Of a DNA stretch of 64,000 bases, positions 1-8,888 are shown piece by piece. The position numbers were made by a program, and so were the translations under genes. The DNA is taken from contig NZ_CP121659.1 of NCBI RefSeq assembly GCF_029714365.1, forward strand, positions 2,896,501 through 2,960,500. Reading direction: 5' to 3'. The notes beneath the pieces were generated by a model. That model made no database searches, was not told the origin of the DNA, and worked only from the letters and a program-made list of their open reading frames with translations. The stretch is from Sinorhizobium terangae (GTDB lineage: Bacteria; Pseudomonadota; Alphaproteobacteria; Rhizobiales; Rhizobiaceae). Position 1 is the stretch's first letter, and each line of letters begins with the position of its first letter.

Positions 1-79
1 GCTGGAACATGCTGAACAGCGCAATCAGGAGAAGCGCTATGATTGCCCAGAGGGCAAAATTACGAAAATTAGGGTTCAT
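1..79 (-). CDS. ftsH: FtsH ATP-dependent zinc metalloprotease, N-terminal fragment
   Basis: Only the first 26 codons lie in the window; the gene runs off the left edge on the minus strand. The translation begins MNPNFRNFALWAIIALLLIA, the typical short cytoplasmic start and first membrane segment of the FtsH protease of alphaproteobacteria. A GGGGAG ribosome binding site precedes the ATG. FtsH is a hexameric membrane AAA+ protease for membrane-protein quality control. It follows tilS on the same strand 57 bases away, the usual tilS-ftsH order. The catalytic domains cannot be seen, so the call rests on the N-terminus and synteny. Confidence 0.85.
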   Translation of the reverse strand, partial: MNPNFRNFALWAIIALLLIALFSMFQ

Positions 80-101
80 CGAACTCCCCGGAACCTGTCG
101 C

Positions 102-123
102 AGCTCGGAGATTTCTCCGAGCT
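102..123. other. Perfect hairpin between tilS and ftsH
   Basis: Two 10-base arms (102-111 and 114-123) form a perfect palindrome with a 2-base loop. No T-run follows on either strand, so it is not a canonical intrinsic terminator. It would lie in the ftsH leader of a tilS-ftsH transcript and may be a processing or stabilising stem. Confidence 0.5.
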
Positions 124-136
124 ACAGTCTTGTTCC

Positions 137-1537
137 TTAACATAAGGTTCTGGCGTGGCCTTGCCAAGGCAAACCGCCAGGTCCCTCTCCATTTCTGTCA
201 AAATCATCGAATACCGGCGGAGCGGGGTAAGGTTCGCGCCCGAAAAGCATCGCGACCGCATTCGCCATAGTCCGGTCAAAACCGGGCAAAAAGGTGTCGT
301 AAAGGGCAATGCGGCATTCGACTTTAGCCTGGACCAAGCCGGCGGCATCGGCTGGCGCTGGAGCGATGTGTGGCGCTGCACGGGCGGCTCGTTTGGCGAT
401 GCCGGGGAGCAGACCGGCATCAATAAGCCTTTGATCCCATTGACTATCCCGGTGCGAGGCAGTCACTATCACCGGGTAGCGCCCGCCGTTCGTCACGCTG
501 AAGCGCCCGTCCCATACGTTCGCTTCGCCGGGACCGACAACGCAATCGGACAGGCTGCGCGCCTCACGGTAGAGATAGAGACCGTTTGGACGCCGGTCGT
601 AGACAACGCCTCCCGCCGTCATGCGTCCCGCGATGCCCGCTTGCACAAAGCCGGCTATGCGCTCGATCGTCGCATGCCCCGGCAAATGATTGCGGCCGCC
701 GAGAACTGCGGCGACGGACAAAAGCGCGCGACGCCAATCGGTATCGCTCATGTTTCCCGCCTGTGCCGCCGCAACCTCAGCCACGACAGTCTCGTGCACG
801 CGGACATGACGTTCGATCAAGGCGGCTGCCCGCGCCGATGACGCGGCCCTTTGCGCGGCGCTCCATGGGGCAACGGGCGCCTCTTGCGAAGCTTTGAGTT
901 CGGTCCGCACACGAACACGCTCGAACAGCGGATTGGCGTTGCTCGGATCATCGAGCCATTCGACACCCCGCGCGGTGAGGAATGCCCGTATGTCGGCACG
1001 GCTTAGGCCAAGGAATGGCCTCAACACCCAGATGCGGCGCCCGTATAGCACGGCGCTCGCCATGCCGGCGCTGCCGGGCCCCTCCCCTTCGCCGCGTGCA
1101 CTGCGCATCGCGACCGTCTCGCGCTGATCATCTCGCGTGTGTGCGGTGGCGATGCAATCGGCGCCGAGCTCGGCGGCAGCATCGGCCAGCAGTTCATAGC
1201 GCTTCAGGCGTGCGGCCGCCTGGATCCCGGTTCGCGGCTTGTTGCCTTCCCAACGGCAGACACGATGGGGAATACCTAGCTCGGCGCAGAACGCTGCCAC
1301 GGCTGCCGCTTCATCCGCGGATTCCGGTCTCAAGGCATGATCGATCGTGCAGGCTGCAAGCGAGAAACCGTCGCGATCCCTGTTTCCGATTACGGAGTGG
1401 AGCGCAAGAAGAAGCCCCTTGGAATCGCTGCCTCCGGAGACAGCCACGAGAATCCGGCAAGGTTTGGCGAAGGAACGCAGGAATTGTCTGGCCGCGGCTA
1501 TGACGGCTCCGGGCACGCCGCGGGCCTCAGCAGCCAA
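137..1537 (-). CDS. tilS: tRNA(Ile)-lysidine synthase TilS
   Basis: ATP-dependent enzyme that converts the wobble C34 of tRNA-Ile(CAU) to lysidine, changing its identity from Met to Ile; normally essential. The PP-loop motif SGGSDS is at about residues 34-39 and is followed by the N-type ATP pyrophosphatase core (AARLKRYELLADAA, ATAHTRDDQRET). At 466 residues it fits proteobacterial TilS with a C-terminal extension. The frame opens with a TTG at 1537 that overlaps the end of cpoB by 11 bases; a GTG at 1516 is an alternative start, so the first few residues are uncertain. It lies between cpoB and ftsH on the minus strand, the standard alphaproteobacterial order. Confidence 0.93.
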   Translation of the reverse strand: MAAEARGVPGAVIAAARQFLRSFAKPCRILVAVSGGSDSKGLLLALHSVIGNRDRDGFSLAACTIDHALRPESADEAAAVAAFCAELGIPHRVCRWEGNKPRTGIQAAARLKRYELLADAAAELGADCIATAHTRDDQRETVAMRSARGEGEGPGSAGMASAVLYGRRIWVLRPFLGLSRADIRAFLTARGVEWLDDPSNANPLFERVRVRTELKASQEAPVAPWSAAQRAASSARAAALIERHVRVHETVVAEVAAAQAGNMSDTDWRRALLSVAAVLGGRNHLPGHATIERIAGFVQAGIAGRMTAGGVVYDRRPNGLYLYREARSLSDCVVGPGEANVWDGRFSVTNGGRYPVIVTASHRDSQWDQRLIDAGLLPGIAKRAARAAPHIAPAPADAAGLVQAKVECRIALYDTFLPGFDRTMANAVAMLFGREPYPAPPVFDDFDRNGEGPGGLPWQGHARTLC

Positions 1538-2558
1538 AGCGGCTCTGTTCGCTCGACACCTTGGCCTTCACGGCGGGCGAAGCCTTGGGGTAGCGCTTGT
1601 TCACCTCGCGCAGCGTGGCGCAAGCGGTTTCCTTGTTGTCGAGAGCGCCAAGCGACATTCCGAGCTTCAGCAGCATCTCGGGCGCCCTTGGCGATTTGCC
1701 ATGAGCCTGATGCGCGTTCAGGAAGGTCTTCGCTGCGTCGCTGTACTTGCCTTGCGAATATTGGGCTTCACCCATCCAGAAACTGGCATCGGCCGCCTTG
1801 TCGCCATTGGGAAAGACGTCGAGATAGTCACGGAACTCCTGTTCCGCCATGGAGTAATCGCCGGAAAGCACGTGTCCGTAGGCGGACTGGTAGAGATCTC
1901 CGGGATTGTCGAGAGAAGCGGTTTGCTGCTCGGTGCCCGGATTGGCGTTGATACCCGCACCGGCGGAGTTCGCCGTCCCGTTGTCGACGCCGGGGAGCGT
2001 GGCGTTGGCGCCAGGTTCAGCGTCCGTGGTCGCCGATATCGGATTGCCGCTCTCGTCGAAAATGATCTGCCCCAACGTCGTCGGCGGCGAAGCACCCGTC
2101 GAGCCGGGATTGGCGCCCGTTGCCGCCATGTCGTTGCCGCCGGCAGAAGGCGCCGCCGGGGTCTGGCTATCCGTCACCCCGGGGGTGACGGACGCCTGAT
2201 CACTGGATTTCGGCGTTTCGACTGCGCCGCTCTTCTTGGAAGAGGACTTGCCGTTTTCGAGATCCTGGAAGCGGAACTCGTTGTCCTCCTGGAACTTCCG
2301 GATCTGTTCCTGCATCTGCAAGAGCTGGAAGCTCATTTCCTCGATACGCCCGTTGAGCGAGCGGATCTCTTCCTCGAGTTGACCGATCCGTCCGAGGTCG
2401 GCCGACTGCACCTTCACCACCGGCAAGTTCTGTTTGCTGGCGGCATCGGCATGGGTCAAGCGGGCGAAAAGCCCGGAAAGTGGCATGGCATTTGCCGCTG
2501 GCCCGAGACCCGAGAGGGCCACAAGACCAATCAGTCCTGCCACGACAAATTTCTTCAT
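1527..2558 (-). CDS. cpoB: Cell division coordinator CpoB (YbgF)
   Basis: Periplasmic protein of the Tol-Pal system that coordinates peptidoglycan synthesis with outer-membrane constriction. The ATG at 2558 was chosen because it opens a signal peptide (MKKFVVAGLIGLVALSG, cleavage near ANA, residue 24); the longer upstream frame has no such feature. Residues about 45-105 form a Gln/Glu/Leu-rich trimerisation coiled coil, a Ser/Ala/Gly/Pro-rich linker follows, and the last about 120 residues carry TPR repeats (DLYQSAYGHVLSGDYSMAEQ and two further units). The 343-residue length is above the E. coli protein because of the linker, which is usual in rhizobia. It is the last tol-pal gene, before tilS. 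Confidence 0.92.
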   Translation of the reverse strand: MKKFVVAGLIGLVALSGLGPAANAMPLSGLFARLTHADAASKQNLPVVKVQSADLGRIGQLEEEIRSLNGRIEEMSFQLLQMQEQIRKFQEDNEFRFQDLENGKSSSKKSGAVETPKSSDQASVTPGVTDSQTPAAPSAGGNDMAATGANPGSTGASPPTTLGQIIFDESGNPISATTDAEPGANATLPGVDNGTANSAGAGINANPGTEQQTASLDNPGDLYQSAYGHVLSGDYSMAEQEFRDYLDVFPNGDKAADASFWMGEAQYSQGKYSDAAKTFLNAHQAHGKSPRAPEMLLKLGMSLGALDNKETACATLREVNKRYPKASPAVKAKVSSEQSRFGC

Positions 2559-2703
2559 TTCATTTGTCCTGTTCGAATACCGAATACTCCCACCCCTGCG
2601 ATCACGGTCCGCGATACTCGATACTGTCGCCGATTCTAAAGGTGAGTGCCGCACAGTTTTCCAATCGCTGTGAAAAAGCAACGGAGTTCGGCCAAAGTGT
2701 GGT

Positions 2704-2731
2704 AAAAAAGAAAAGGCGGCCCGTGGCCGCC
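2704..2731 (-). terminator. Intrinsic terminator after pal
   Basis: On the minus strand a GGCGGCC/GGCCGCC stem is followed by TTTTCTTTTTT. It lies about 30 bases after the pal stop and separates pal from cpoB. Confidence 0.75.
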
Positions 2732-2762
2732 CCTTCAAACCTCCACATCAGTGGCCGGACGA

Positions 2763-3293
2763 TCACATGCCGGCGCCGCCGAGAACGGTAACGGCGCGGC
2801 GGTTCTGCGACCAGCAGGAAATGTCGTCGCAGACGGCAACCGGCTTTTCCTTGCCGTAGGAAATCGTGCGCATGCGATTTGCGGGAACGCCGCGGCTGGC
2901 GAGATAGTCGCGGGTCGCCGCGGCACGGCGGGCGCCGAGCGCCAGGTTGTACTCGCGGGTGCCGCGCTCGTCGGCGTGGCCTTCGACAGTGATCGCGTAG
3001 TTCGGGTACTTCGCCAGCCACTGGGCCTGACGGTCGAGCGTCGCCTGGGCATCGGCGCGGATGGAGCTGGAATCCGTATCGAAGAAGATGCGGTCGCCGA
3101 CGTTGACGGTGAAGTCCTGCTGCGAACCCGGCGTTGCAGCACCTGCGCCAAGTCCGAGGCCGGCGGCATCGTTCGGCAGGTTCTTTTTGGAAGCGCAGCC
3201 GGCAAGAGCGAGCGTCATAACGAGAGCGATCATGACAGGATTGCGGGCGATGGTCTGCATGCGGCTCGCGGCCGGGGTGTCAATTCGGCTCAT
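2763..3293 (-). CDS. pal: Peptidoglycan-associated lipoprotein Pal
   Basis: Outer-membrane lipoprotein that binds peptidoglycan and, through TolB, links the Tol motor to the outer membrane. The lipobox LALAGC puts the acylated cysteine at residue 33. The C-terminal OmpA-like domain (about residues 70-170) holds the peptidoglycan-binding region with VEGHADERGTREYNLALGAR. The ATG at 3293 gives an N-terminal extension before the hydrophobic stretch; M12 (MQTIAR) at 3260 is a possible alternative start. It is transcribed with the tol cluster but is separated from tolB by 474 bases containing a terminator and a repeat, so it probably has its own promoter. Confidence 0.95.
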   Translation of the reverse strand: MSRIDTPAASRMQTIARNPVMIALVMTLALAGCASKKNLPNDAAGLGLGAGAATPGSQQDFTVNVGDRIFFDTDSSSIRADAQATLDRQAQWLAKYPNYAITVEGHADERGTREYNLALGARRAAATRDYLASRGVPANRMRTISYGKEKPVAVCDDISCWSQNRRAVTVLGGAGM

Positions 3294-3549
3294 GGGCCGG
3301 GTCTCCTTGGAAGTGTCTGATTCACGGTTGCCAGACTGTAACCGGAAGCGGTTAATTGCTTTTCAACTGTTATGGTTAACAAATCGATAATTTGCGTGGG
3401 GCGCCTGCTAGAACAGCACTTTGCGGCGAGAAAGCGGCACATCGGCCACATTTCCCGCCACACCTGTGGACACCCGATCACGATAATTTCGCGCAGATCG
3501 TAAATGTGATCGGTTGTGGTCCACGCTATCCGGAGATGCACAGCGGTCC

Positions 3550-3634
3550 TGCAGCGCCGCGCGTCTTATCAGACGCGCAAAAGTAGCTGTAGCGCTCTGA
3601 AGTGCTGCAAGTTCTTATCCTAAATCGGCGACGA
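3550..3634 (-). repeat. RIME-like palindromic element (diverged copy)
   Basis: Contains the inverted pair GCGCGTC...GACGCGC flanked by CAGCGCC and GCTGTAGCGC blocks shared with copies elsewhere in this window (for example 30835-30938 and 54587-54674), here in the opposite orientation. It lies upstream of pal in the pal-tolB gap (3294-3767); the rest of that 474-base gap holds only the pal promoter region and the tolB terminator. Confidence 0.5.
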
Positions 3635-3670
3635 TTTAAGGAAACATGCCGTAGGCTACGACATGCACCA

Positions 3671-3711
3671 AACAAAGAAGCGCGCCGCGTGAATCGGCCG
3701 CGGCGCGCTTC
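3671..3711 (-). terminator. Terminator hairpin after tolB
   Basis: A 13-bp GC-rich stem (arms 3677-3689 and 3699-3711) is followed on the minus strand by a T-rich stretch TTTGTTTGG. It starts 57 bases after the tolB stop codon. Confidence 0.6.
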
Positions 3712-3767
3712 AGCAAGTAAAGACGCGGGATGCGGGCGGAGAACCGCTCGCGCTCCTCTCGTGCGCT

Positions 3768-5078
3768 TTATTCCATCAGGGGAGACCAGGCCGGGTCGGA
3801 TGCAAAGCCTTGGGTCTGGACCGGCTGCTCGTTGTAACCGGTGAGGTCGATCGAATAGAGCTGCGGCCCGCCGGCACCGGCATTCTGGCGGAAGAACATC
3901 AGCACGCGGCCATTCGGCGCCCAGGTCGGGCCTTCATTGTGGAAGCCGGTGGTGAGGATGCGCTCGCCCGAACCGTCTGGCTTCATGACGCCGATCGAGA
4001 ACTTGCCGCCCGACTGTTTGGTGAAGGCGATGAGATCGCCGCGCGGAGACCAGACCGGCGTCGAATAGGCGCCGTCACCGAAGGAAATGCGCGTCTGGCC
4101 CGACCCGTCGGCGCCCATGACGTAAAGCTGCTGCTTGCCGCCGCGGTCGCTTTCGAAAACGATCCTGCTGCCGTCCGGCGAATAGGACGGCGACGTGTCG
4201 ATCGCCGCGGTGTTGGTCAGCCGCGTCGTGGTGCGGGAGCGCAGGTCCATCGTGTAGATGTTCGCGTTGCCTTCCTGCTGCAGGCTCATGATCACCCGCT
4301 GGCCGTCCGGCGAGAAACGCGGCGCGAAGGTCATGCCCGGGAAGTTGCCAACCACCTCGCGCTGTCCGGTTTCGAGCTGCAGCAGGTATACGCGCGGCTG
4401 CTGGTTCTCGAACGACATGTAGGTGATTTCCTGACGGTTCGGCGAGAAGCGCGGGGTCAGTACGATGTCGTTCGAGTTGGTGAGCGCACGCGCATTGGCG
4501 CCATCCTGATCCATGATCGCGAGCTGGCGCTTGCGCGCCGTCTTCGGACCGCTTTCGGCGACATAGACGATGCGGGTGTCGAAATAGCCCTTTTCGCCGG
4601 TGATCCTCTCATAGATCGCATCGGCGATGATGTGGGCGACGCGGCGCCAGTTTTCCGGCTGCGTGTAGAATTGCTGGCCCAGCATCTGCTGGCCGGCAAA
4701 GGTATCCCAGAGACGGAATTCCGCCTTCAGCCTGCCGTCGCCTTCCTGGGTGACGCGACCGATGACGAGCGCCTGGGCATTGATGACCTTCCAGTCCTCA
4801 AATCGCGGGGCAGCATCCGGGTTGGAAACTTTCTCGATGAAGGCGCCCTTGTCGATCGGTGCGAAAAGGCCGGAGCGCTTAAGATCGGCAGCGACGACGT
4901 CGGAGATCTTCTGACCGAGTTCCCCCTGCAGGAAGTCGGTCACCGCGATCGGCAGCGGCTCGACGTTGCCCTTGTTGATGTTGAGCTCGACGAGCGCGTT
5001 AGCAGGCGAGGCAACGAGCCCGCAGCCTGCGACGAGCACCATCAGGAGGCGAATAAAATTGCGTCTCAGCATTTCCAT
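3768..5078 (-). CDS. tolB: Tol-Pal system beta-propeller protein TolB
   Basis: Periplasmic protein that cycles between Pal and the TolA/TolQR motor. A signal peptide lies at residues 1-28 (hydrophobic [14 protein letters not shown], then ANA). The N-terminal domain (about 30-160) is followed by repeated propeller blades with the signatures [44 protein letters not shown] and [10 protein letters not shown]. The 436-residue length is normal for TolB. It is third after tolA in the tolQRAB order; the 81-base tolA-tolB gap contains a palindromic repeat. Confidence 0.96.
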   Translation of the reverse strand: MEMLRRNFIRLLMVLVAGCGLVASPANALVELNINKGNVEPLPIAVTDFLQGELGQKISDVVAADLKRSGLFAPIDKGAFIEKVSNPDAAPRFEDWKVINAQALVIGRVTQEGDGRLKAEFRLWDTFAGQQMLGQQFYTQPENWRRVAHIIADAIYERITGEKGYFDTRIVYVAESGPKTARKRQLAIMDQDGANARALTNSNDIVLTPRFSPNRQEITYMSFENQQPRVYLLQLETGQREVVGNFPGMTFAPRFSPDGQRVIMSLQQEGNANIYTMDLRSRTTTRLTNTAAIDTSPSYSPDGSRIVFESDRGGKQQLYVMGADGSGQTRISFGDGAYSTPVWSPRGDLIAFTKQSGGKFSIGVMKPDGSGERILTTGFHNEGPTWAPNGRVLMFFRQNAGAGGPQLYSIDLTGYNEQPVQTQGFASDPAWSPLME

Positions 5079-5106
5079 AAAGCCTTTCAGCCTCTCATTT
5101 TTCTAG

Positions 5107-5166
5107 GCGGGATGAGGAAAAGTGCGCGCGGTTTTCCGCCCGCTCCCGCCCCAACCTGTTTAGAGC
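5107..5166. repeat. Intergenic palindrome, GGGATGAGGAAAA family
   Basis: Shares the core GCGGGATGAGGAAAAGTG...CGGTTTTCCGCCCG with copies at 21887, 30774 and 42505. Its CGCGGTTTTCCGC part can pair with the GCGGGATGAGG side. This copy lies between tolA and tolB and touches the tolA stop codon. Confidence 0.7.
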
Positions 5167-6230
5167 ATTGAGCTCGGGTCGAAATTGACGACGACCTCGC
5201 TCCACGAATCGTATTTGTCGGCCGGCAGTCCCTTGAAGGGTGCGGATTTGAGGATGGCGCGGCGAGCGCCGCCCATGAGCGCCCGGCGCGCCGCATCGGA
5301 GCCACCGCTCGCTTCCACTTCGGGCTCGCCGATCAGCTCGCCATTCGGGTCGAGCCGCATCGTTACCTTGATGCGGACATCAGCCGCGTCGGCCATGCCG
5401 GGGATGATCGACCAGTTGTTCTGGATCTGCCCGCGAAGCGCGTCCATTTCGCTCTGCGAAAGCGTGTTGCCGCTGGTCGTCTTCTTGCCGCCGAGCGCCG
5501 CCTCCTCGGTCGAGCGCTTCGCGCCGCCGCCGGAGGATTCCTGCTTGTTGAGCAGCGCCGCGATCTCGTCGGCATTGAAGTCGCTCTCCTTGGCGGAGGA
5601 CGCCTTCTTCTGCTCCTTCTTGGTCTCTTCCTTCTTGCGCTCCGGTGTCTTTGCCGTCTGCGCCGGCTTTTCAACCTTGGGCTTGGCCATCGGGGTCGGC
5701 ACCTTGTCCGGCAATGCCTCGGCCTCCGGGTTTTCGGCCGGCTGCTCTTCGGCCGGGGCCGGTTCCGGCTTGGTCTCGGGCTTTACCTCCTGCTTCGGCT
5801 CGGGCAGCGCCGCGACTTCCGTGGCGGGCTCGGAGGCCGGCTCGGGTTCCTCGACCTTCTCGATCTCCTCCTTGACGGGATCCGGTGTCGGCAGCGCCTT
5901 CTCGGTCTTCTCCGGCGCGGCCGCCGATTCATTCTGGACCGGCTTCGTGTTGGGCGTCGGCGGTGTCTTTAGGTCCACGTCGTTGTCGCCGACGTTCTCG
6001 GCGTTCTCGACCGGCGTCGGCTTCTTGGTCGGAACCGGGGAAGCCTTTTCCTTCGCGGGAGCCTTCTTGTCACCCTGCTGGATCTGCGTGATCGATTCGA
6101 TCGGGACGATGTCGACGGGCAACGCCTCGACATCCGCGACCTCGAAGTCGGCCGGGCTACCGAGCGAAACCAGCGCCCAGGTCAGTACCAGGGCGTGGAG
6201 GACAGCAGATGTTGCGAGACTGCCCTTCAT
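5160..6230 (-). CDS. tolA: TolA, inner-membrane spanning protein of the Tol-Pal motor
   Basis: Links the TolQR proton motor in the inner membrane to TolB/Pal. One N-terminal membrane segment (about residues 7-26) leads into a long low-complexity Pro/Glu/Lys/Ala region (about 45-230, with many PEP, KPE and EPA repeats) expected to span the periplasm. A C-terminal TonB/TolA-like domain (about 255-356) contains LRGQIQNNWSIIPG and SDAARRALMGGARRAIL. At 356 residues with an extended spacer it is typical of alphaproteobacteria. It begins 9 bases after the tolR stop and is cotranscribed with it. Confidence 0.93.
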   Translation of the reverse strand: MKGSLATSAVLHALVLTWALVSLGSPADFEVADVEALPVDIVPIESITQIQQGDKKAPAKEKASPVPTKKPTPVENAENVGDNDVDLKTPPTPNTKPVQNESAAAPEKTEKALPTPDPVKEEIEKVEEPEPASEPATEVAALPEPKQEVKPETKPEPAPAEEQPAENPEAEALPDKVPTPMAKPKVEKPAQTAKTPERKKEETKKEQKKASSAKESDFNADEIAALLNKQESSGGGAKRSTEEAALGGKKTTSGNTLSQSEMDALRGQIQNNWSIIPGMADAADVRIKVTMRLDPNGELIGEPEVEASGGSDAARRALMGGARRAILKSAPFKGLPADKYDSWSEVVVNFDPSSML

Positions 6231-6239
6231 GACCGGGGA

Positions 6240-6692
6240 TCACTTTTCCTGTTCTTGAAGCGTGACAAGGCCGAGGTTCTTGAAACCGGCCGCGGAGATC
6301 CGCGCCATGACCTTCATCACCGTGCCGTAGTCGGCATTCGTGTCGCCGCGCACATAGATGCGCTCGTTGTAGCCGGTGGTGGCAATGGCCTCGAGTTTCG
6401 GAACGACCTCGTCGATCCCGATCGGCGTTTCCTGCAGGAAGATTTCACCGGCCGGATTGACCGAAACGGTAATCGGCTGGGTATCGGAGTTGAGCGCCTT
6501 GGCCTGCGTCTCCGGCAAATCGATCGGCACACCCACCGTCATCATCGGTGCCGCCACCATGAAGATGATGAGCAGCACCAGCATCACGTCCACGAAGGGC
6601 GTGACGTTGATTTCGCTCATGATCGCCTTCTTGCCATTGCGCCGACGGCGCCCGCCGCCCGAACCCTTGGCTCCGCCAACTGCCATACCCAT
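6240..6692 (-). CDS. tolR: TolR, proton channel subunit of the Tol system
   Basis: ExbD/TolR family inner-membrane protein that forms the proton channel with TolQ. An Arg-rich cytoplasmic start is followed by [20 protein letters not shown], in which the conserved channel aspartate is D35, then one membrane span and a periplasmic domain. The 150-residue length is standard. It lies 27 bases downstream of tolQ. Confidence 0.96.
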   Translation of the reverse strand: MGMAVGGAKGSGGGRRRRNGKKAIMSEINVTPFVDVMLVLLIIFMVAAPMMTVGVPIDLPETQAKALNSDTQPITVSVNPAGEIFLQETPIGIDEVVPKLEAIATTGYNERIYVRGDTNADYGTVMKVMARISAAGFKNLGLVTLQEQEK

Positions 6693-6719
6693 CAGCGTGG
6701 TCTCCGTGCTCGAGGGTCG

Positions 6720-7439
6720 TTATTGCGCGGCCTGGCGCGAGGACTGCAGCTTCTCGTCGATCTGCCGCGACAGGATGGCGGAGAACTCGTCGGCAAAGGC
6801 TTCCATGCGCGCCGTCAGCTTGCCGGCATCGGCGGAAAACTTGTTGTAGGCGATAACGGCCGGAATAGCGGCGAGCAGGCCGATAGCGGTCGCAAGAAGC
6901 GCCTCGGCGATACCGGGCGCGACAACGGCAAGGTTGGTCGATTTCGACCCGGCGATTGCCTGGAACGAGGTCATGATACCAACGACGGTGCCGAAGAGAC
7001 CGATGAAGGGAGCGGCCGAGCCGATGGTCGCGAGCGAGCCGAGCCTTGCCTCGAGTGTCTCCGATTCACGGGCGAGCGTCACGTCCATGGCGCGGTCGAT
7101 ACGCATCTGCAGGCCGATCGGCGAGCGGGCGCCGCGCTCGAAGCTCTTCTTCCATTCGCGCATCGCGGAGACGAAGATCGCGCCCATGCCGGCCGTCTGC
7201 CGGTCGGAGAGCGTGCGATAGAGCTCTTCGAGCGATTGGCCGGACCAGAAAACCTGCTCGAAATTATCGAGCTGACGGCGAACACGGCCGTAGTTCAAAG
7301 TCTTGTCGACGACGATACCCCAGGTCCAGACAGAGGCCGCGATCAACCCCAGCATGACCAGCTTCACGACAAAGCCCGCTTCCATGAACAGCGACCAGAG
7401 GGTCACATCGCTCGTCGCGGCCAATCCAACCTGTTCCAT
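6720..7439 (-). CDS. tolQ: TolQ, proton channel subunit of the Tol system
   Basis: ExbB/TolQ/MotA family membrane protein with three membrane spans: residues about 12-35, and two C-terminal segments around [20 protein letters not shown] and [20 protein letters not shown]. The ATG at 7439 ([18 protein letters not shown]) matches the family N-terminus; the longer upstream frame adds 37 unlikely residues. It heads the minus-strand tolQ-tolR-tolA-tolB run. The ybgC gene that normally precedes it lies 4 kb away beyond the ku-ligD cassette. Confidence 0.95.
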   Translation of the reverse strand: MEQVGLAATSDVTLWSLFMEAGFVVKLVMLGLIAASVWTWGIVVDKTLNYGRVRRQLDNFEQVFWSGQSLEELYRTLSDRQTAGMGAIFVSAMREWKKSFERGARSPIGLQMRIDRAMDVTLARESETLEARLGSLATIGSAAPFIGLFGTVVGIMTSFQAIAGSKSTNLAVVAPGIAEALLATAIGLLAAIPAVIAYNKFSADAGKLTARMEAFADEFSAILSRQIDEKLQSSRQAAQ

Positions 7440-7728
7440 CGTTTCCAGTCCCCGAATCCAAATACCCGGCAAGAGCGGTTCATGCTCATGACCGGGTCGC
7501 CCAAACGTCCTGTTGCAAAAATGCCCCGGCATCGCCGCTGATCGCGGCATTGCGATCTAATGCTTCAGGTTGCCTTCTTGCCGTCAATTTTGGTCAAAGG
7601 ATGACGTGCACTGCACAAATCCTAATGCACGGATTAAGACACCATTATGGTTAAAGGAATGTTACCGGGCAGACATTCCTGTGGCGGACGCTCTGGAACT
7701 TCACCACGCTATCGCACGTTTTCCCCGC

Positions 7729-8013
7729 ATGACGCTCCAGATGTCCGGAAAAGAGAAATCAGCGCCATCGCGGCTCGACCCCCGCGACCGCTTGATCCTT
7801 GCGCTCTATGCGCAATTGAAGGCCGAGCGAGAGACACGCTGCGCCTTCGAGGAGGCGATCGCAAACGGTGTGCTTTCGAAGGAAGTGCTCCAGGCACTGC
7901 TTGCCGATCCCGTCCCCACCGTCACCGGCGAGCACATCGCTGCCATCGAACGCGTGCTTGCGCGTGACCCTCCTCGCAACGAGCCGGAGCCGCGCCGCAG
8001 GCTCGGCCGGTGA
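7729..8013 (+). CDS. Small protein upstream of ku, unknown function
   Basis: No family is recognised. From the ATG at 7729 it encodes 94 residues: a charged helical core (DPRDRLILALYAQLKAERET, then FEEAIANGVLSKEVLQALLA) and an Arg/Pro-rich tail ending RRRLGR. The start is uncertain: GTG 7681 and ATG 7741 are in frame, and none has a strong ribosome binding site. It ends 11 bases before the ku ATG and its stop region overlaps the ku leader, so it is probably cotranscribed with ku and ligD. GC-rich third positions support coding. A role in end joining is only a guess from position. Confidence 0.5.
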   Translation: MTLQMSGKEKSAPSRLDPRDRLILALYAQLKAERETRCAFEEAIANGVLSKEVLQALLADPVPTVTGEHIAAIERVLARDPPRNEPEPRRRLGR

Positions 8014-8024
8014 ATGGAGGAACG

Positions 8025-8879
8025 ATGGCGGCTCGCGCACTTTGGAAAGGTCAACTTCGTCTCTCGCTGGTTTCGATCCCGGTCGAGCTGTTCAGTGCGA
8101 CCCGCTCGGGCGCCAGCGTCTCATTCCGCCAGATCCATAAACCTTCGGGCAAGCCGATCCACTACCAGAAGGTGGTGGAAGGCGTCGGGCCCGTCGACGT
8201 CGACGATATCGTCAAGGGCTACGAATACGAGGACGACAAATACGTTCTCCTCGAACCGAAGGAGGTGGATTCGATCAAGCTCGAGACAAAGAAGACCCTG
8301 GAACTGGTTCAGTTCGTCGGCGTCGCCGACATCTCGCCCCTCTATTTCGACAAGCCGTACTATCTCGTCCCGGCAGATGAACTTGCGGAGGATGCCTACC
8401 GGGTCGTGCGCGACGCGCTCCGGCAATCGGAAAGGATCGGCCTGGGTCAACTGACACTGAGAGGCCGCGAATATCTGGCGGCGGTCAAACCCTGCGGCGA
8501 CGGCCTGCTGCTGGAGACGCTGCGCTATGCCGACGAATTGCGGAAGGCCGACCCGATGTTTTCCGACATCTCCGGCAAGAAAGCTGAAAAGGAGCTGCTG
8601 GAGGTCGCCAGCGCCCTTATTGAGAAGAAAACCGCGCCCTTCGACGCCAACGCCTTCAAGGACAACTACACGGCAGCGCTGAAGGAGCTCGTCAAGCGCA
8701 AGATGAAAGGCAAGTCGACGCGGGTCGCCGTCGAGGAAGGTGAACGGCCGGAGCGGCGTGGGGACAATGTCGTCGACCTGATGGCGGCGCTGAAGAAGAG
8801 CCTCGAAGGCGGCGAGGGGAAGAAGCCGCAGCCAAAGGCGCAATCCTCCTCGCGCCGCGGCCGGCGGAAATCGGCGTGA
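8025..8879 (+). CDS. ku: Non-homologous end joining protein Ku
   Basis: Prokaryotic Ku, which forms a homodimeric ring on double-strand DNA ends and recruits LigD. The start MAARALWKGQLRLSLVSIPV is the family hallmark, and the Ku core extends to about residue 250 (FRQIHKPSGKPIHYQKVVEG, LELVQFV, YLVPAD). A basic tail ending SSRRGRRKSA fits the DNA/LigD-interacting extension. ATG 8025 was chosen because GGAGG lies at 8016-8020; an in-frame GTG at 8010 lacks a site. The 284-residue length is normal. ligD starts 9 bases downstream, so the two form an operon. Confidence 0.96.
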   Translation: MAARALWKGQLRLSLVSIPVELFSATRSGASVSFRQIHKPSGKPIHYQKVVEGVGPVDVDDIVKGYEYEDDKYVLLEPKEVDSIKLETKKTLELVQFVGVADISPLYFDKPYYLVPADELAEDAYRVVRDALRQSERIGLGQLTLRGREYLAAVKPCGDGLLLETLRYADELRKADPMFSDISGKKAEKELLEVASALIEKKTAPFDANAFKDNYTAALKELVKRKMKGKSTRVAVEEGERPERRGDNVVDLMAALKKSLEGGEGKKPQPKAQSSSRRGRRKSA

Positions 8880-8888
8880 GGACGATCC

